Shown here: positions 8,192 to 17,112 of the stretch, piece by piece | Position numbering within the stretch: the stretch's first letter is position 1 | How the letters are laid out: every line of letters begins with the position of its first letter | Position numbers and translations under genes: made by a program | Assembly (NCBI RefSeq): GCF_017921975.2 | Contig: NZ_JAGEMO020000001.1 | Location: 1 to 64,000 of the forward strand | Source of the DNA: Hymenobacter terricola | GTDB taxonomy: Bacteria > Bacteroidota > Bacteroidia > Cytophagales > Hymenobacteraceae | Reading direction: 5' to 3' | Length of the DNA: 64,000 nt | Notes under the pieces: generated by a model | Databases searched by the model: none | What the model saw: only the letters and a program-made list of their open reading frames with translations | Told to the model about the DNA's origin: nothing

Positions 8192-9606
8192 GCTGCTGCC
8201 TTCGGCGCGGGCCGCACCAGTACGGGAATGTTGGCCGTTGCAACGCTGCCATGCCCATCAAAAACGCGCACGTACACCCGGTAGGCCCCCGGCCGGCTGG
8301 GCATACGAATAATGGCCTGCCGGCCCGCAACCTTTACCACGCAGCCCGGCACGGGCTCCAGCGGCGTGGCTACTTCTTTGATTTCGGCGCCGGGCCGCAT
8401 TTCGGGCAACACTTCCCAACGGGCCGTCAGGGAGTCACCTTCGGGGTCGGTCACGCGCACCACGGCCGGGTAGCGCTGGCCCGCCCGCAGCGTCACTTCA
8501 TTGGCCGCCGCTTGGCCGGCCAGCCGCAGCTCGGTCAGGTGGGGGCTGCGATTGGCGGGATAGTGCTTTCGCCACAACAAGTGCATCTCGTCAACCGATT
8601 CGGTTTTTTCACCGGACGGCTCGAATAAGCTGAACCAGGTAGGCGTGTATTCAAATTTTGAGCCCCAATAAAACAAGTAGCTCCCCAAACAGCGGTTGGA
8701 GTCGGCCTGAATAACCTGCCGGTATCGGCTGCTGATGAACTCCGCTTTGCCAGCACTGGTCTGCTCTTCGGGGGCTTTCCAGAATGTTGAGTCCGTTTCC
8801 CAGAAGCCTTTGCCGCCATATTCGGTCACGATGTAGGGGCGTTTCCAGCCACTTTTTTGTACCCGCTGGGGCAAATCAAGCAGTCGGCCGTAGGAATTTA
8901 CCGACATAATATCTACTTCAGGGGCCAGCTGCTGCAGTTGAGCACCTTGGAAAATCAAATCGCCATCGCCCAGGGATATGGTGACGGGATGGTAGGGGTC
9001 CAGTTCGTGAATCATTCGGGCAATGGCGTTCACGGACTTAAACAGCCGCGGCCCGGACGTGGTCAGCTCTACTTCGTTGCCCACATTCCACATCAGCAGC
9101 GCCGGATGGTAGCGGTAGCGCAGCACCTGCTGCCGCAGGCGCTGTAGCTGCGCCTGCACCATTCCGGGGTCGTAGTAGCTGAAGTAGCTGCTCTCCGGCT
9201 CCAGCCACAGGCCCAGCATGATGGTTACGCCCCGGTGCTGGGCTTCGTCCAGGAGCGGGGTAGCGTAGTCGACGCTCCACAGCCGAGCAGAATTGCCGCC
9301 GGCCTCCTGCAATTGGGCAAACCGCTGCAAACCGCCACCGCCACGTATAAAATAGGGCTTCCCCCCGCGGAGCAGCTGGAAGCCGTGCGCTGTTTTCTGC
9401 ACCCTCACCGCGACTACTTCCTTGGGCAGCCCGACCCGGGAGGCCGCCCGGCCATCGGCGCCCGCAGGCGTTTGGTCGCAGCCCGTGAGCAACGCGCCTC
9501 CCCAGCCAGCCAATAGCACCCACTTTACTACGGCGGCCGCTGCTTGCCAGGCAGCCGTGCCAAGGGTAGTTGCAGCGTTGGATAATTCCTGAGGGTAATT
9601 CTTCAT
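8164..9606 (-). CDS. Glycoside hydrolase lipoprotein, GH2-like TIM barrel
   Basis: 480 residues. The N-terminus has a hydrophobic segment ending in the lipobox LLTGC (residues of about 39-43), so it is probably a lipoprotein. Residues of about 70-370 resemble the TIM-barrel of GH2/GH5-like clan A enzymes. The acid/base glutamate is in LLMWNVGNEVEL and the nucleophile in YIVTEYGGKGFWE; both are present. The C-terminal ~100 residues are Ig-like (VRVTDPEGDSLTARWEV ... YRVYVRVFDGHGSV). The substrate is unknown. It is divergent from a cellulose-synthase-like gene 318 bases away, so it may trim or remodel the polysaccharide made by that enzyme. An Ig-like rather than T9SS C-terminus is notable. Confidence 0.7.
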   Translation of the reverse strand: MKNYPQELSNAATTLGTAAWQAAAAVVKWVLLAGWGGALLTGCDQTPAGADGRAASRVGLPKEVVAVRVQKTAHGFQLLRGGKPYFIRGGGGLQRFAQLQEAGGNSARLWSVDYATPLLDEAQHRGVTIMLGLWLEPESSYFSYYDPGMVQAQLQRLRQQVLRYRYHPALLMWNVGNEVELTTSGPRLFKSVNAIARMIHELDPYHPVTISLGDGDLIFQGAQLQQLAPEVDIMSVNSYGRLLDLPQRVQKSGWKRPYIVTEYGGKGFWETDSTFWKAPEEQTSAGKAEFISSRYRQVIQADSNRCLGSYLFYWGSKFEYTPTWFSLFEPSGEKTESVDEMHLLWRKHYPANRSPHLTELRLAGQAAANEVTLRAGQRYPAVVRVTDPEGDSLTARWEVLPEMRPGAEIKEVATPLEPVPGCVVKVAGRQAIIRMPSRPGAYRVYVRVFDGHGSVATANIPVLVRPAPKAAAYSAATSSD

Positions 9607-9924
9607 GTATGCTTTTTGTGCAGATGGGTTCGGTAGAATTCAATTAGCATCGTGGCCTTTCACAATACCATTGGCATAACAGCGGCGCCAAGATTTACGG
9701 CACTTTTACACTAATTAGTTTTATTTTTTTATTACAAATCTACAGACGGGCTTGGCGGAAATTAAACCTAGCTACGCTATCACCAGCGCCAATAGTGGCA
9801 AATACCACTAGTGCAATTTTTCAATAACGGATGTGGCTTTTCAAACCAATATCCAGATTGTTGCGTTATTTTTATGGTAATTCAGTAATTTGTTCTACTA
9901 TCAGCCTGTGCTTTACCCCGGTTT
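9607..9924. other. Divergent promoter region of the polysaccharide genes
   Basis: This 318-base AT-rich gap lies between divergently transcribed genes. It contains a 6-bp inverted repeat with a 6-base spacer (TAGTGG at 9793-9798, CCACTA at 9805-9810), a possible operator. A loose TAATTTG box lies near 9885-9895. No reliable complete promoter was found. Confidence 0.5.
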
Positions 9925-12384
9925 ATGACCCCGATATCCACTCCTACTCCCATTGCTATCAGGCTTAGTGAGGCACCAAAATCATCTTATCGACTGCACT
10001 TTCGCAAAGTAGCAGGCCTTACCGCTATGCGGTGGCTTGTGGTGGCCGGAGGGTTGTGCTTACTCAATTTTTTGTGGTGGTTTTTCACGACGTTGCGCAT
10101 GGGCTACGCGCCGCTTTTCTGGATGCTGGCAGTTTCGCTGGGCTTCAAAATGCTGCGCATGGTTCACGAATGGGGACACTACATACAGGTGCGGGAGCCC
10201 GTGCCCCCCGCCTATGTACCCGCCCAGCACCGCGTGGATGTGCTGACGACGGCCTGCCCGGGCGAACCCCACGCCATGATTATCCGGACGCTGGAAGCGA
10301 TGCAGGCCATCCGGTACCCGCACACGAGCTACTTGTGCGACGAAGGCGACGACCCGGTGCTCCGGGCCGCGTGCGCCCGCCTGGGGGTGGTGCACGTTAC
10401 GCGTCAGGTAAAAATCAATGCCAAAGCCGGCAACATCAACAACGCACTGCGCCAGGCCACGGGCGACATGTGCGTGGTGCTGGACCCCGACCACGTGCCC
10501 ACGCCCGATTTCCTGGACCAGGTAATGCCCTACTTTGAGGATGAGCGGGTGGGATTTGTGCAGGTGGTGCAGGCCTACGGCAACCAGCAGGAAAGCCTGG
10601 TAGCCCGAGGGGCCGCTGAGCAGACTTACCACTTCTACGGCCCGCTGATGATGGGCATGAACGGCTACGGCACCGTGCAGGCCATTGGGGCCAATTGCAC
10701 GTTTCGCCGCGCGGCCCTGGATTCCATCGGCGGGCACGCGGCGGGGCTTACAGAAGACATGCACACGGCCATGCTGCTGCACGCCGCGGGCTGGCAGTCG
10801 GTGTACGTGCCCAAAGTGGTGAGCCGGGGATTGGTACCGTCCTCGCTGGTGGCCTTTTATTCGCAGCAGCTCAAATGGTCGCGGGGCGCTTTCGACCTCT
10901 TGTTCCGGGTGTATCCCAAGGTATGCGGGCGCTTTACCTGGGCCCAGCGCATCCATTATCTGCTGCTGCCGCTGTATTTCTTCTCGGGGGTGGTGGCCCT
11001 GATTGACCTGACGCTGCCGGTGCTCTCGCTTTCACTCAGCCAATTTCCCTGGATGGTGAAGCTGGAGGATTTGGCCCTGCACGCGGTCCCCCTGGCTGGC
11101 ATGTCGCTGCTTATTCGCTGCTACGCTCAGCGCTGGTTGCGCGAGCCTGGCGAGGGCGGCTTGCACTTAGCCGGCGGCTTTTTGCGCATTGGCTCGTGGT
11201 GGGTGTACACGCTGGGGTTCGTCTATGCGGTAATAGGCAAGCGCGTAGCTTACCTGCCCACGCCAAAGGAGGGCCGCTGGGAAAACGAATGGCTCCTGAC
11301 CCTGCCCAACCTGGCCCTGGCAGCGATGCTGCTGGCGGCCTGCAAGTACGGCCGGCTAACCGCCTACAGCCATTACACCAACATCATGGTGGTTCTGGCC
11401 TTGGGGAATGTCGCTATTATGCTGGCGGCTACGGTTATGGGGCAGCACAAGGCAGTGCGTAACTTCATCAGCGACATGGCAACCTGGCCATTCCGCTGGC
11501 TGGTGCTGCGCTTGCACCGGCTGGCGGCAGCCATCACAATGATGCTGGTTCCGCGTTTGCGCCGCTTCAGCCAGGTTGTGGCCTTTAGTGGCCTGGCCAC
11601 GATGGGCACTTTTTACTATGTACAGGAAGATGCACTGGTGCGCATCCCGCCCAAATGGCTGCTCACCGGCGACCAGACCGTGCACATTGGGCAGGAAATC
11701 CCTTCTGCCATTCACCACAACGCCGGGAGTGTTTTTGCGGGGCTGTGGGCCGGGCCATCGGCCACTCCGGCGGGTTGCGACATCGCCGCCCTTGCCATTC
11801 CAACGCCTGGCCCCGCATCGCAATTGCCTGCGCTGGTAACCAATATTGCCAGGCAGCACCAAGTGCCGCTGCTGAGCTGGACGGTGAACGCCGAGCACAT
11901 CCAACAAAAAAATTACTGGCAATCCGTGGCCCGGCAAGTAGGAAAAGTGCCCGGCCCGGTGCTGTTGCGGCCTGTTCTGAATGCCCCTACTGCCATGAGT
12001 TCCCGCCTGGCCTGGCAGCAAATGGTGAAGGCTTTCCGGCGGGAGCACGTGACGAACGCCGTGTGGGTCTGGACGCCTGAAACGACCGATTCCCTGCTGC
12101 AAAAATTCCCGGGCATTGCGTATACCGACTGGGTGGCCAGCCCGGTACAAGGCACCGATGGCACCGCGCACTACCCAACGCTGCGGGCTCAGCTAGCCAG
12201 GGACCTGACCTTGCACCAAGTGCCGGTATTGCTCCTGGCCCCCACTCCCGAAGACAGCCCGGTGAGCGTGGCCAATGACCTGGCCTGGAAATACCCGGAG
12301 GTGAAAGCCGTGGTGTTCCCGGCTGCCACACCGCCCACTTTCCCCAACCGCGCCAGCTCGAACGTCCTGTTCAGCACCCGGTAG
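9925..12384 (+). CDS. Cellulose-synthase-like GT2 glycosyltransferase fused to a GH26-like domain
   Basis: 819 residues. Two membrane segments lie near residues 30-80. The GT2 domain (~95-350) shows DVLTTACPGEP, YLCDEGDD, the DxD motif in VLDPDHVP, TEDMHT and QQLKW, the equivalent of the QxxRW site with K for R. These are signatures of processive synthases that polymerise beta-linked sugars at the inner membrane. Several membrane helices follow (~350-560), including a stretch of conserved spacing like BcsA. Residues of about 590-819 resemble GH26 mannanases (VPLLSWTVN, GPVLLRPVLN, NAVWVWTPE, FPGIAYTDWV). The usual HEMN acid/base motif reads PVLN and the usual nucleophile strand reads VPVLLLAPTPE, so both catalytic glutamates seem lost. 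The polymer made is unknown. Confidence 0.75.
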   Translation: MTPISTPTPIAIRLSEAPKSSYRLHFRKVAGLTAMRWLVVAGGLCLLNFLWWFFTTLRMGYAPLFWMLAVSLGFKMLRMVHEWGHYIQVREPVPPAYVPAQHRVDVLTTACPGEPHAMIIRTLEAMQAIRYPHTSYLCDEGDDPVLRAACARLGVVHVTRQVKINAKAGNINNALRQATGDMCVVLDPDHVPTPDFLDQVMPYFEDERVGFVQVVQAYGNQQESLVARGAAEQTYHFYGPLMMGMNGYGTVQAIGANCTFRRAALDSIGGHAAGLTEDMHTAMLLHAAGWQSVYVPKVVSRGLVPSSLVAFYSQQLKWSRGAFDLLFRVYPKVCGRFTWAQRIHYLLLPLYFFSGVVALIDLTLPVLSLSLSQFPWMVKLEDLALHAVPLAGMSLLIRCYAQRWLREPGEGGLHLAGGFLRIGSWWVYTLGFVYAVIGKRVAYLPTPKEGRWENEWLLTLPNLALAAMLLAACKYGRLTAYSHYTNIMVVLALGNVAIMLAATVMGQHKAVRNFISDMATWPFRWLVLRLHRLAAAITMMLVPRLRRFSQVVAFSGLATMGTFYYVQEDALVRIPPKWLLTGDQTVHIGQEIPSAIHHNAGSVFAGLWAGPSATPAGCDIAALAIPTPGPASQLPALVTNIARQHQVPLLSWTVNAEHIQQKNYWQSVARQVGKVPGPVLLRPVLNAPTAMSSRLAWQQMVKAFRREHVTNAVWVWTPETTDSLLQKFPGIAYTDWVASPVQGTDGTAHYPTLRAQLARDLTLHQVPVLLLAPTPEDSPVSVANDLAWKYPEVKAVVFPAATPPTFPNRASSNVLFSTR

Positions 12385-12651
12385 TCGGGTTTGTCAGGCC
12401 CGCTAGCTACTTTTCTAGCCGGCGAATTTATTTTGTTGCGACCGGATGGGACGGGCCTACGACCCAAAGCATGGCATTGCCCCCGTGGGCAACGACTGGC
12501 TTTGAGTCATTTTTTTGCTGTTCCAAATACCCCCTTTTTTCTTTATAAACAGCTGTATGCGCCAACGGCAATGGGGTTGTAGAGCAGCCGAAGCAGTAGT
12601 ATCATTAATAAGGGCTTACATTGGGCACAGCTAATACCAGCCTGCTACTCA

Positions 12652-15249
12652 ATGAAGCATCTATTACTACTGTTTTTCTTTTTGCCCTTCCTGGCCTCGG
12701 CTCAGCTGGCCGAGAATTTCACCGACGGCAACTTCACCGCCAATCCCGCCTGGGCCGGCGACGCGGCCAGCTTCCAGGTACTCACGCAGCAGCTGCAAAG
12801 CAACGGCGCGGCCGTGACCGGCACCCAGATTGCCCTCAGCACGCCCTGCCAGGCCAGCACCGGCACGGTGTGGGAATTCTGGGCCAACCTGCGCTTCGCC
12901 ACCAGCTCCGGCAACCTTGCCGATATCTGGCTGATGGCCTCGCAAACCGACCTCAAAAACACCAGCAACACGGGCTATTTCGTGCGCCTCGGCGGCACCG
13001 CCGATGAGGTGAGTCTGTTCCGTAAAGACTCGACCCGCACCGCCGTGCTCGTGATTGATGGCCTTGATGGCACCCTGGCCAGCACCACCAATAACCTGGT
13101 GCGCGTGCGGGTGACGCGTACCACCGCCAACCGCTGGACCCTGGAACGCGACCTCACCGGGGCCCGCGCCTTCGTGGCCGAAGCCGCCCAGCCCATTGAT
13201 GCCACCTACCAGCGCAGCAACAACTTCGGCGTGTCGCTGCTCTATTCTTCGGCCAACAACCGGGGCTATTCCTTCGATGACTTTGCCGTGACCGATGCCA
13301 CCGCACCGCTCCTGGTCCGCGCCGTACCCGTCGATTCACGCCGGCTCGATGTCGCTTTCAACGAAGCTGTGGCCCCCACCAGCGCCACGTTGCTGGCCAA
13401 CTACCGCCTGCAAAGCGGCGCCGTACCCACGGCGGCCCAAATTCTGCCCAATAATTCGGCCGTGGTACGCCTCACCTTTGGCGCCGATTTCGTGACGTCA
13501 AACGTGCTGGAAGTCCGCGGCGTAGCCGACCTCTTTGGCAACGTGGCCGCCGGGCCCCTGCCGGCGGTTTTTGCCGGGCCGCCGGTGGCCCCGCAGGTGG
13601 GCGATTTGCTCATCACCGAAATTTTCGCCGATGAAACGCCGCAAGTAGGGTTGCCACTGTCGGAATACCTGGAAATTTATAACCGCAGCCCTACCAAAGT
13701 GCTGAGCCTGGGCGGCGTGCGCCTGGGCAAAACCAGCACCGCCACCTTCGCCGTGTTTGCCGATACCGCCCGGCTGCTGCCCGGCCAGTATGCCGTGGTG
13801 TGCGGCAGCACGCGGATAAGCCAGTTTGTGCAGCCCGGCATCAAGGTGTACGGGCCCACCAATTTCCCATCCCTGAGCAATGGCGGCGATGATTTGGTGC
13901 TGCGCGGACGCGATGGCCGCACGCTGTTCGAAGTCAATTATTCGGACACCTGGTACGGCGACGCGCGCAAGAAAGACGGCGGCTGGAGCCTGGAAATGAT
14001 TGACGCGAACAACTACTGCGCCGGGGCCGACAACTGGACCGCCAGCACCGACGCCAGCGGCGGCACGCCCGGCAAGGCCAATTCCGTGCGCGCCGCCCAC
14101 CCCGATGCCCTTGCTCCCGCCCTGCTCCGCGCCGTGGCCCTGAACGCCACCACCGTGCGGGCTTACTTTTCCGAGAAGCTCGACAGCACCTCGGCCGCCA
14201 TCATCAGCCGCTACGTGCTCAATCCGGCCCTGGCCGTGGTGCGTGCCGCGCCGGTCGCGCCCGATTTCCGACAGGTTGATTTGACGCTGGGCTCGGCGCT
14301 GCTGGCCAGCCGCCCCACCACCCTGGCCGTGCAAACGGCCACCGACTGCGCCGGCAACGCCAGCGGCGTCCTGCAGTCGGCCACCTTCGCCCTGCCCGAG
14401 GCGGCCGCGAACGGCGATGTGGTGTTCAATGAATTGCTATTCAACCCCCGCGTGGGCGCGGTGCGGTTTGCCGAAATCCTGAACCGCAGCACCAAGTTCA
14501 TCGACCTGCAGGGCTGGCAGATTGGGAATCTCAAGCCCGATGGCAGCGTCGATGCCGACGTGCTCAGCACCGGGCCGCTGGTGCTGGCGCCGGGCCAGCT
14601 GCTGGCCTTCAGCACCAGCACCAGCATTATTCAAGCCCAGTACTCCACCAGCAGCGACCCCGCCAACCTGGTGCAGCTGAGCAGCTTTCCCACCTTTCCG
14701 GACGTGAGCACGGCGTTGCTGTTCACTGGCAACGGCATTGAAATCGACCGATTTGCCTACAGCAAGGACATGCACCTGAGCCTGCTATCCACGCAGGACG
14801 GCGTTTCGCTGGAGCGCATTCGGGCGGCGGGCCCCAGCACGGGCAGCAACTTCCACTCGGCGGCCGGCGCGGTGGGCTACGCCACGCCTGGCCGGCCCAA
14901 CTCGCAGGCGCAGGACACGCCCGGCGGCAATCAGGAGCTGACCGTAGAGCCTGAAGTCTTCACGCCCGACGACGACGGCCAGCAGGATTTTGCCACCCTC
15001 ACCTACCACCTCGACCAGCCCGGCTACGCCGCCACCGTGACGGTGTACGACGCCCTGGGCCGCCTCACCCGCCGCCTTGTGCGCAACGAAACGGTGCCTG
15101 TCAACGGCCTCGTGCAGTGGGACGGCATCGACGACAAGGGCCACAAGGCTTCGGTGGGCTACTATATTCTACTGGTCGAGCTGTTCCGGCCCAGCAGCGG
15201 CGAGAAGCACGAATACAAAAAAACGGTGGTGCTGGGCGCCCGGTTTTAA
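12652..15249 (+). CDS. Secreted surface protein with two lamin-tail domains and FlgD-like C-terminus
   Basis: 865 residues, signal peptide 1-17 (MKHLLLLFFFLPFLASAQ). From N to C: a jelly-roll-like region (~20-215), a first SbsA-type Ig-like domain (~218-305, LLVRAVPVDSRRLDVAFNEA), a lamin-tail domain (~315-465, DLLITEIFADETP ... YLEIYNRS), a second Ig-like domain (~478-575, YFSEKLDSTSAAIISRY), a second lamin-tail domain (~580-760, DVVFNELLFNPRVGAV), and a FlgD-like Ig tail (~765-865, DALGRLTRRLV ... VQWDGIDDKG). The architecture is known from secreted Bacteroidota proteins whose role is not defined; adhesion or nuclease-associated scaffolds are suggested. The FlgD-like end probably serves as a secretion tail. 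Stands alone, followed by a palindromic element. Confidence 0.75.
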   Translation: MKHLLLLFFFLPFLASAQLAENFTDGNFTANPAWAGDAASFQVLTQQLQSNGAAVTGTQIALSTPCQASTGTVWEFWANLRFATSSGNLADIWLMASQTDLKNTSNTGYFVRLGGTADEVSLFRKDSTRTAVLVIDGLDGTLASTTNNLVRVRVTRTTANRWTLERDLTGARAFVAEAAQPIDATYQRSNNFGVSLLYSSANNRGYSFDDFAVTDATAPLLVRAVPVDSRRLDVAFNEAVAPTSATLLANYRLQSGAVPTAAQILPNNSAVVRLTFGADFVTSNVLEVRGVADLFGNVAAGPLPAVFAGPPVAPQVGDLLITEIFADETPQVGLPLSEYLEIYNRSPTKVLSLGGVRLGKTSTATFAVFADTARLLPGQYAVVCGSTRISQFVQPGIKVYGPTNFPSLSNGGDDLVLRGRDGRTLFEVNYSDTWYGDARKKDGGWSLEMIDANNYCAGADNWTASTDASGGTPGKANSVRAAHPDALAPALLRAVALNATTVRAYFSEKLDSTSAAIISRYVLNPALAVVRAAPVAPDFRQVDLTLGSALLASRPTTLAVQTATDCAGNASGVLQSATFALPEAAANGDVVFNELLFNPRVGAVRFAEILNRSTKFIDLQGWQIGNLKPDGSVDADVLSTGPLVLAPGQLLAFSTSTSIIQAQYSTSSDPANLVQLSSFPTFPDVSTALLFTGNGIEIDRFAYSKDMHLSLLSTQDGVSLERIRAAGPSTGSNFHSAAGAVGYATPGRPNSQAQDTPGGNQELTVEPEVFTPDDDGQQDFATLTYHLDQPGYAATVTVYDALGRLTRRLVRNETVPVNGLVQWDGIDDKGHKASVGYYILLVELFRPSSGEKHEYKKTVVLGARF

Positions 15250-15273
15250 GGCTGTGCTTAACGGGAAATAAAA

Positions 15274-15387
15274 GACCGTCATGTCGAGCGCAGCCGAAAC
15301 AGCTTGCCTGTGGTGGCAACTCAACCGTTCGACGGTCTTGATTACTGCTGCACGCGAGATGCCTCGGCTGCGCTCGACATGACGGTC
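15274..15387. repeat. Dispersed intergenic palindrome, copy A
   Basis: A perfect 24-bp inverted repeat (15274-15297 with 15364-15387) whose arms contain GACCGTCATGTCGAGCGCAG. A 66-base loop lies between them. It is one of at least six related copies in the window (arms GTCATGCTGAGC/CCGAAGC). It lies between the lamin-tail gene and the DUF1800 gene. Confidence 0.8.
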
Positions 15388-15447
15388 CGGGTTGGGCTTG
15401 CCTTCTTTCCTGTTAAACCCCAGCCCTGCATCCGCGTCTTAAGGGGC

Positions 15448-17019
15448 ATGAATAGCAACCAGCAACTTCAGCACCTCTACTGGCGCGCCGGCTTCGGGCC
15501 GCGCCCGCAAGATGTGGTCGCCGGCCTCAGCCCGCGCAAAGCCCTGCGCCAGCTGCTACACGATTCCGCTGCGTACGAGCCATTGGTGGGCCGCGACCTG
15601 AACTACGCCGACCCGCAGGGCATGGTGATGACGGACCCGGCCTCGACCAAAAACAACCCAGTGCCCAATGGCATGGTCACCATGCCCGACCAGCCCGCGC
15701 CTCCCGGGACGCCGGCCGCCCCCGTACCGGCCATGCGCCCACGCGCGGCCTTCAGGGGCGGCACCATTGCGGCGGGCGTGCCCCGCCTGCGCCGCGCCGA
15801 CCTCACGCCCGAGCAGCGCAAAATGCAGAACGAAGGCATCCGCGACGCGTTCAACAACATGAGCACGGCCTGGATGGACCGCATGGCCACCTCACCCGCC
15901 CAACTGCGCGAGAAAATGACGCTGTTCTGGCACGGGCACTTTGCCTGCCGCGTGCGCCAGCCCGATGCCGCCCTCAGCCTGCACAACACCACCCGGCAGT
16001 ACGCGCTGGGCAAGTTTCCGGACTTGCTGCTGGCCGTGAGCCAGGAGCCGGCCATGCTCCAATTCCTCAACAACCAGCAGAACCGCAAGGAGCACCCCAA
16101 CGAAAACTTTGCCCGTGAGGTGATGGAGCTGTTCACCCTGGGCCGCGGCAACTACACCGAGCAAGACGTGAAGGAAGGCGCCCGCGCCTTCACCGGTTGG
16201 GGGTACGACTACCAGAACAACTTCAAATTCCGGGAGCGGGAGCACGACACCGGTTCCAAAACCTTTCTGGGCAGCACCGGTAATTTCACGGGCGAAGACG
16301 CGCTGAAACGCATTTTGGAGCAGCCCGCCGCCGCCACGTTTCTGACTACCAAAATCTACCGCTTTTTCGTGAATGATGTGCCCAATCCGGCGCACATCGA
16401 GCCACTGGCCAGCGCTTTCCGCAAGAGCGGCTACGACATCGCCGACCTGATGGAGCGCCTGTTTTCGGCCGACTGGTTTTACGAGCCGGCCAACGTGGGC
16501 ACACACATTAAGTCGCCGGTGGAGCTGCTGGCGGGCATTCGCCGCACGCTCAACGTCAAAATCGACAACGAGCAGCCGCTGCTGGGCTACCAGCGGGCCC
16601 TGGGCCAAAACCTGTTTCAGCCGCCCAACGTGGCCGGCTGGCCCGGCGGCCGTAACTGGATTGATTCGTCGTCCTTGCTGCTGCGCTTGCAGTTGCCCTC
16701 CATCCTGTTCAAAAACGCCGAGTTCGCGGTGGCGCTCAAGCAGGACGAAAACGACATTGCCCCCAACCAAACCAAGGCCGAGCGCACCGTGCGGCCCGGC
16801 GCGGGCGCCCACCTGCCGCTGGCCCCGCTGCAACAGCTGCTCGGGGCAACCCCCACCATCCAGCAGCCCAAAAAGCTGAGTGAATTCCTGCTGCAAACGC
16901 CAATCCGGCCCGAGAACCTGCAGCTGGTGCAGCAGGCCGCTCAGCAAAAAGAGCCCGCCGAGGTGCTCCGTGCCACGCTGGTCAGCCTGCTGAGCCTGCC
17001 CGAATACCAGCTGGCGTAA
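15448..17019 (+). CDS. DUF1800 domain protein
   Basis: 523 residues from ATG at 15448 (MNSNQQLQHLYWRAGFGPRP); the frame stays open upstream through palindrome copy A, which is not expected to be coding. DUF1800 proteins are widespread in Bacteroidota and planctomycetes and nearly always adjoin a DUF1501 gene, as here. Their biochemical role is not established. Visible family blocks are the LYWRAGFGPRP opening, LREKMTLFWHGHFACR, ENFAREVMELFTLGRGNYTEQDV, AFTGW and FQPPNVAGWPGGRNWI. A proline/alanine-rich insert lies near residues 70-110. No signal peptide is obvious. It is followed after 93 bases by the DUF1501 gene. Confidence 0.85.
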   Translation: MNSNQQLQHLYWRAGFGPRPQDVVAGLSPRKALRQLLHDSAAYEPLVGRDLNYADPQGMVMTDPASTKNNPVPNGMVTMPDQPAPPGTPAAPVPAMRPRAAFRGGTIAAGVPRLRRADLTPEQRKMQNEGIRDAFNNMSTAWMDRMATSPAQLREKMTLFWHGHFACRVRQPDAALSLHNTTRQYALGKFPDLLLAVSQEPAMLQFLNNQQNRKEHPNENFAREVMELFTLGRGNYTEQDVKEGARAFTGWGYDYQNNFKFREREHDTGSKTFLGSTGNFTGEDALKRILEQPAAATFLTTKIYRFFVNDVPNPAHIEPLASAFRKSGYDIADLMERLFSADWFYEPANVGTHIKSPVELLAGIRRTLNVKIDNEQPLLGYQRALGQNLFQPPNVAGWPGGRNWIDSSSLLLRLQLPSILFKNAEFAVALKQDENDIAPNQTKAERTVRPGAGAHLPLAPLQQLLGATPTIQQPKKLSEFLLQTPIRPENLQLVQQAAQQKEPAEVLRATLVSLLSLPEYQLA

Positions 17020-17042
17020 ATATATAACCGTGAATAAAAAGC

Positions 17043-17073
17043 ACGTCATGCTTTGCTGCGCGCTGCATGACGT
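17043..17073. repeat. Short member of the dispersed palindrome family
   Basis: ACGTCATGC at 17043-17051 faces GCATGACGT at 17065-17073 with a 13-base loop. The arm ends match the outer ends of the longer copies. It sits between DUF1800 and DUF1501 and may be a short derivative. Confidence 0.55.
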
Positions 17074-17112
17074 TCAGGATTATTTACCACCCTCGCCCAC
17101 CCAATCAAAACC

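Noticed and set aside
15304..15447. N-terminal extension of the DUF1800 protein
   Set aside because: It reads through palindrome copy A and lacks family sequence; the ATG at 15448 fits.
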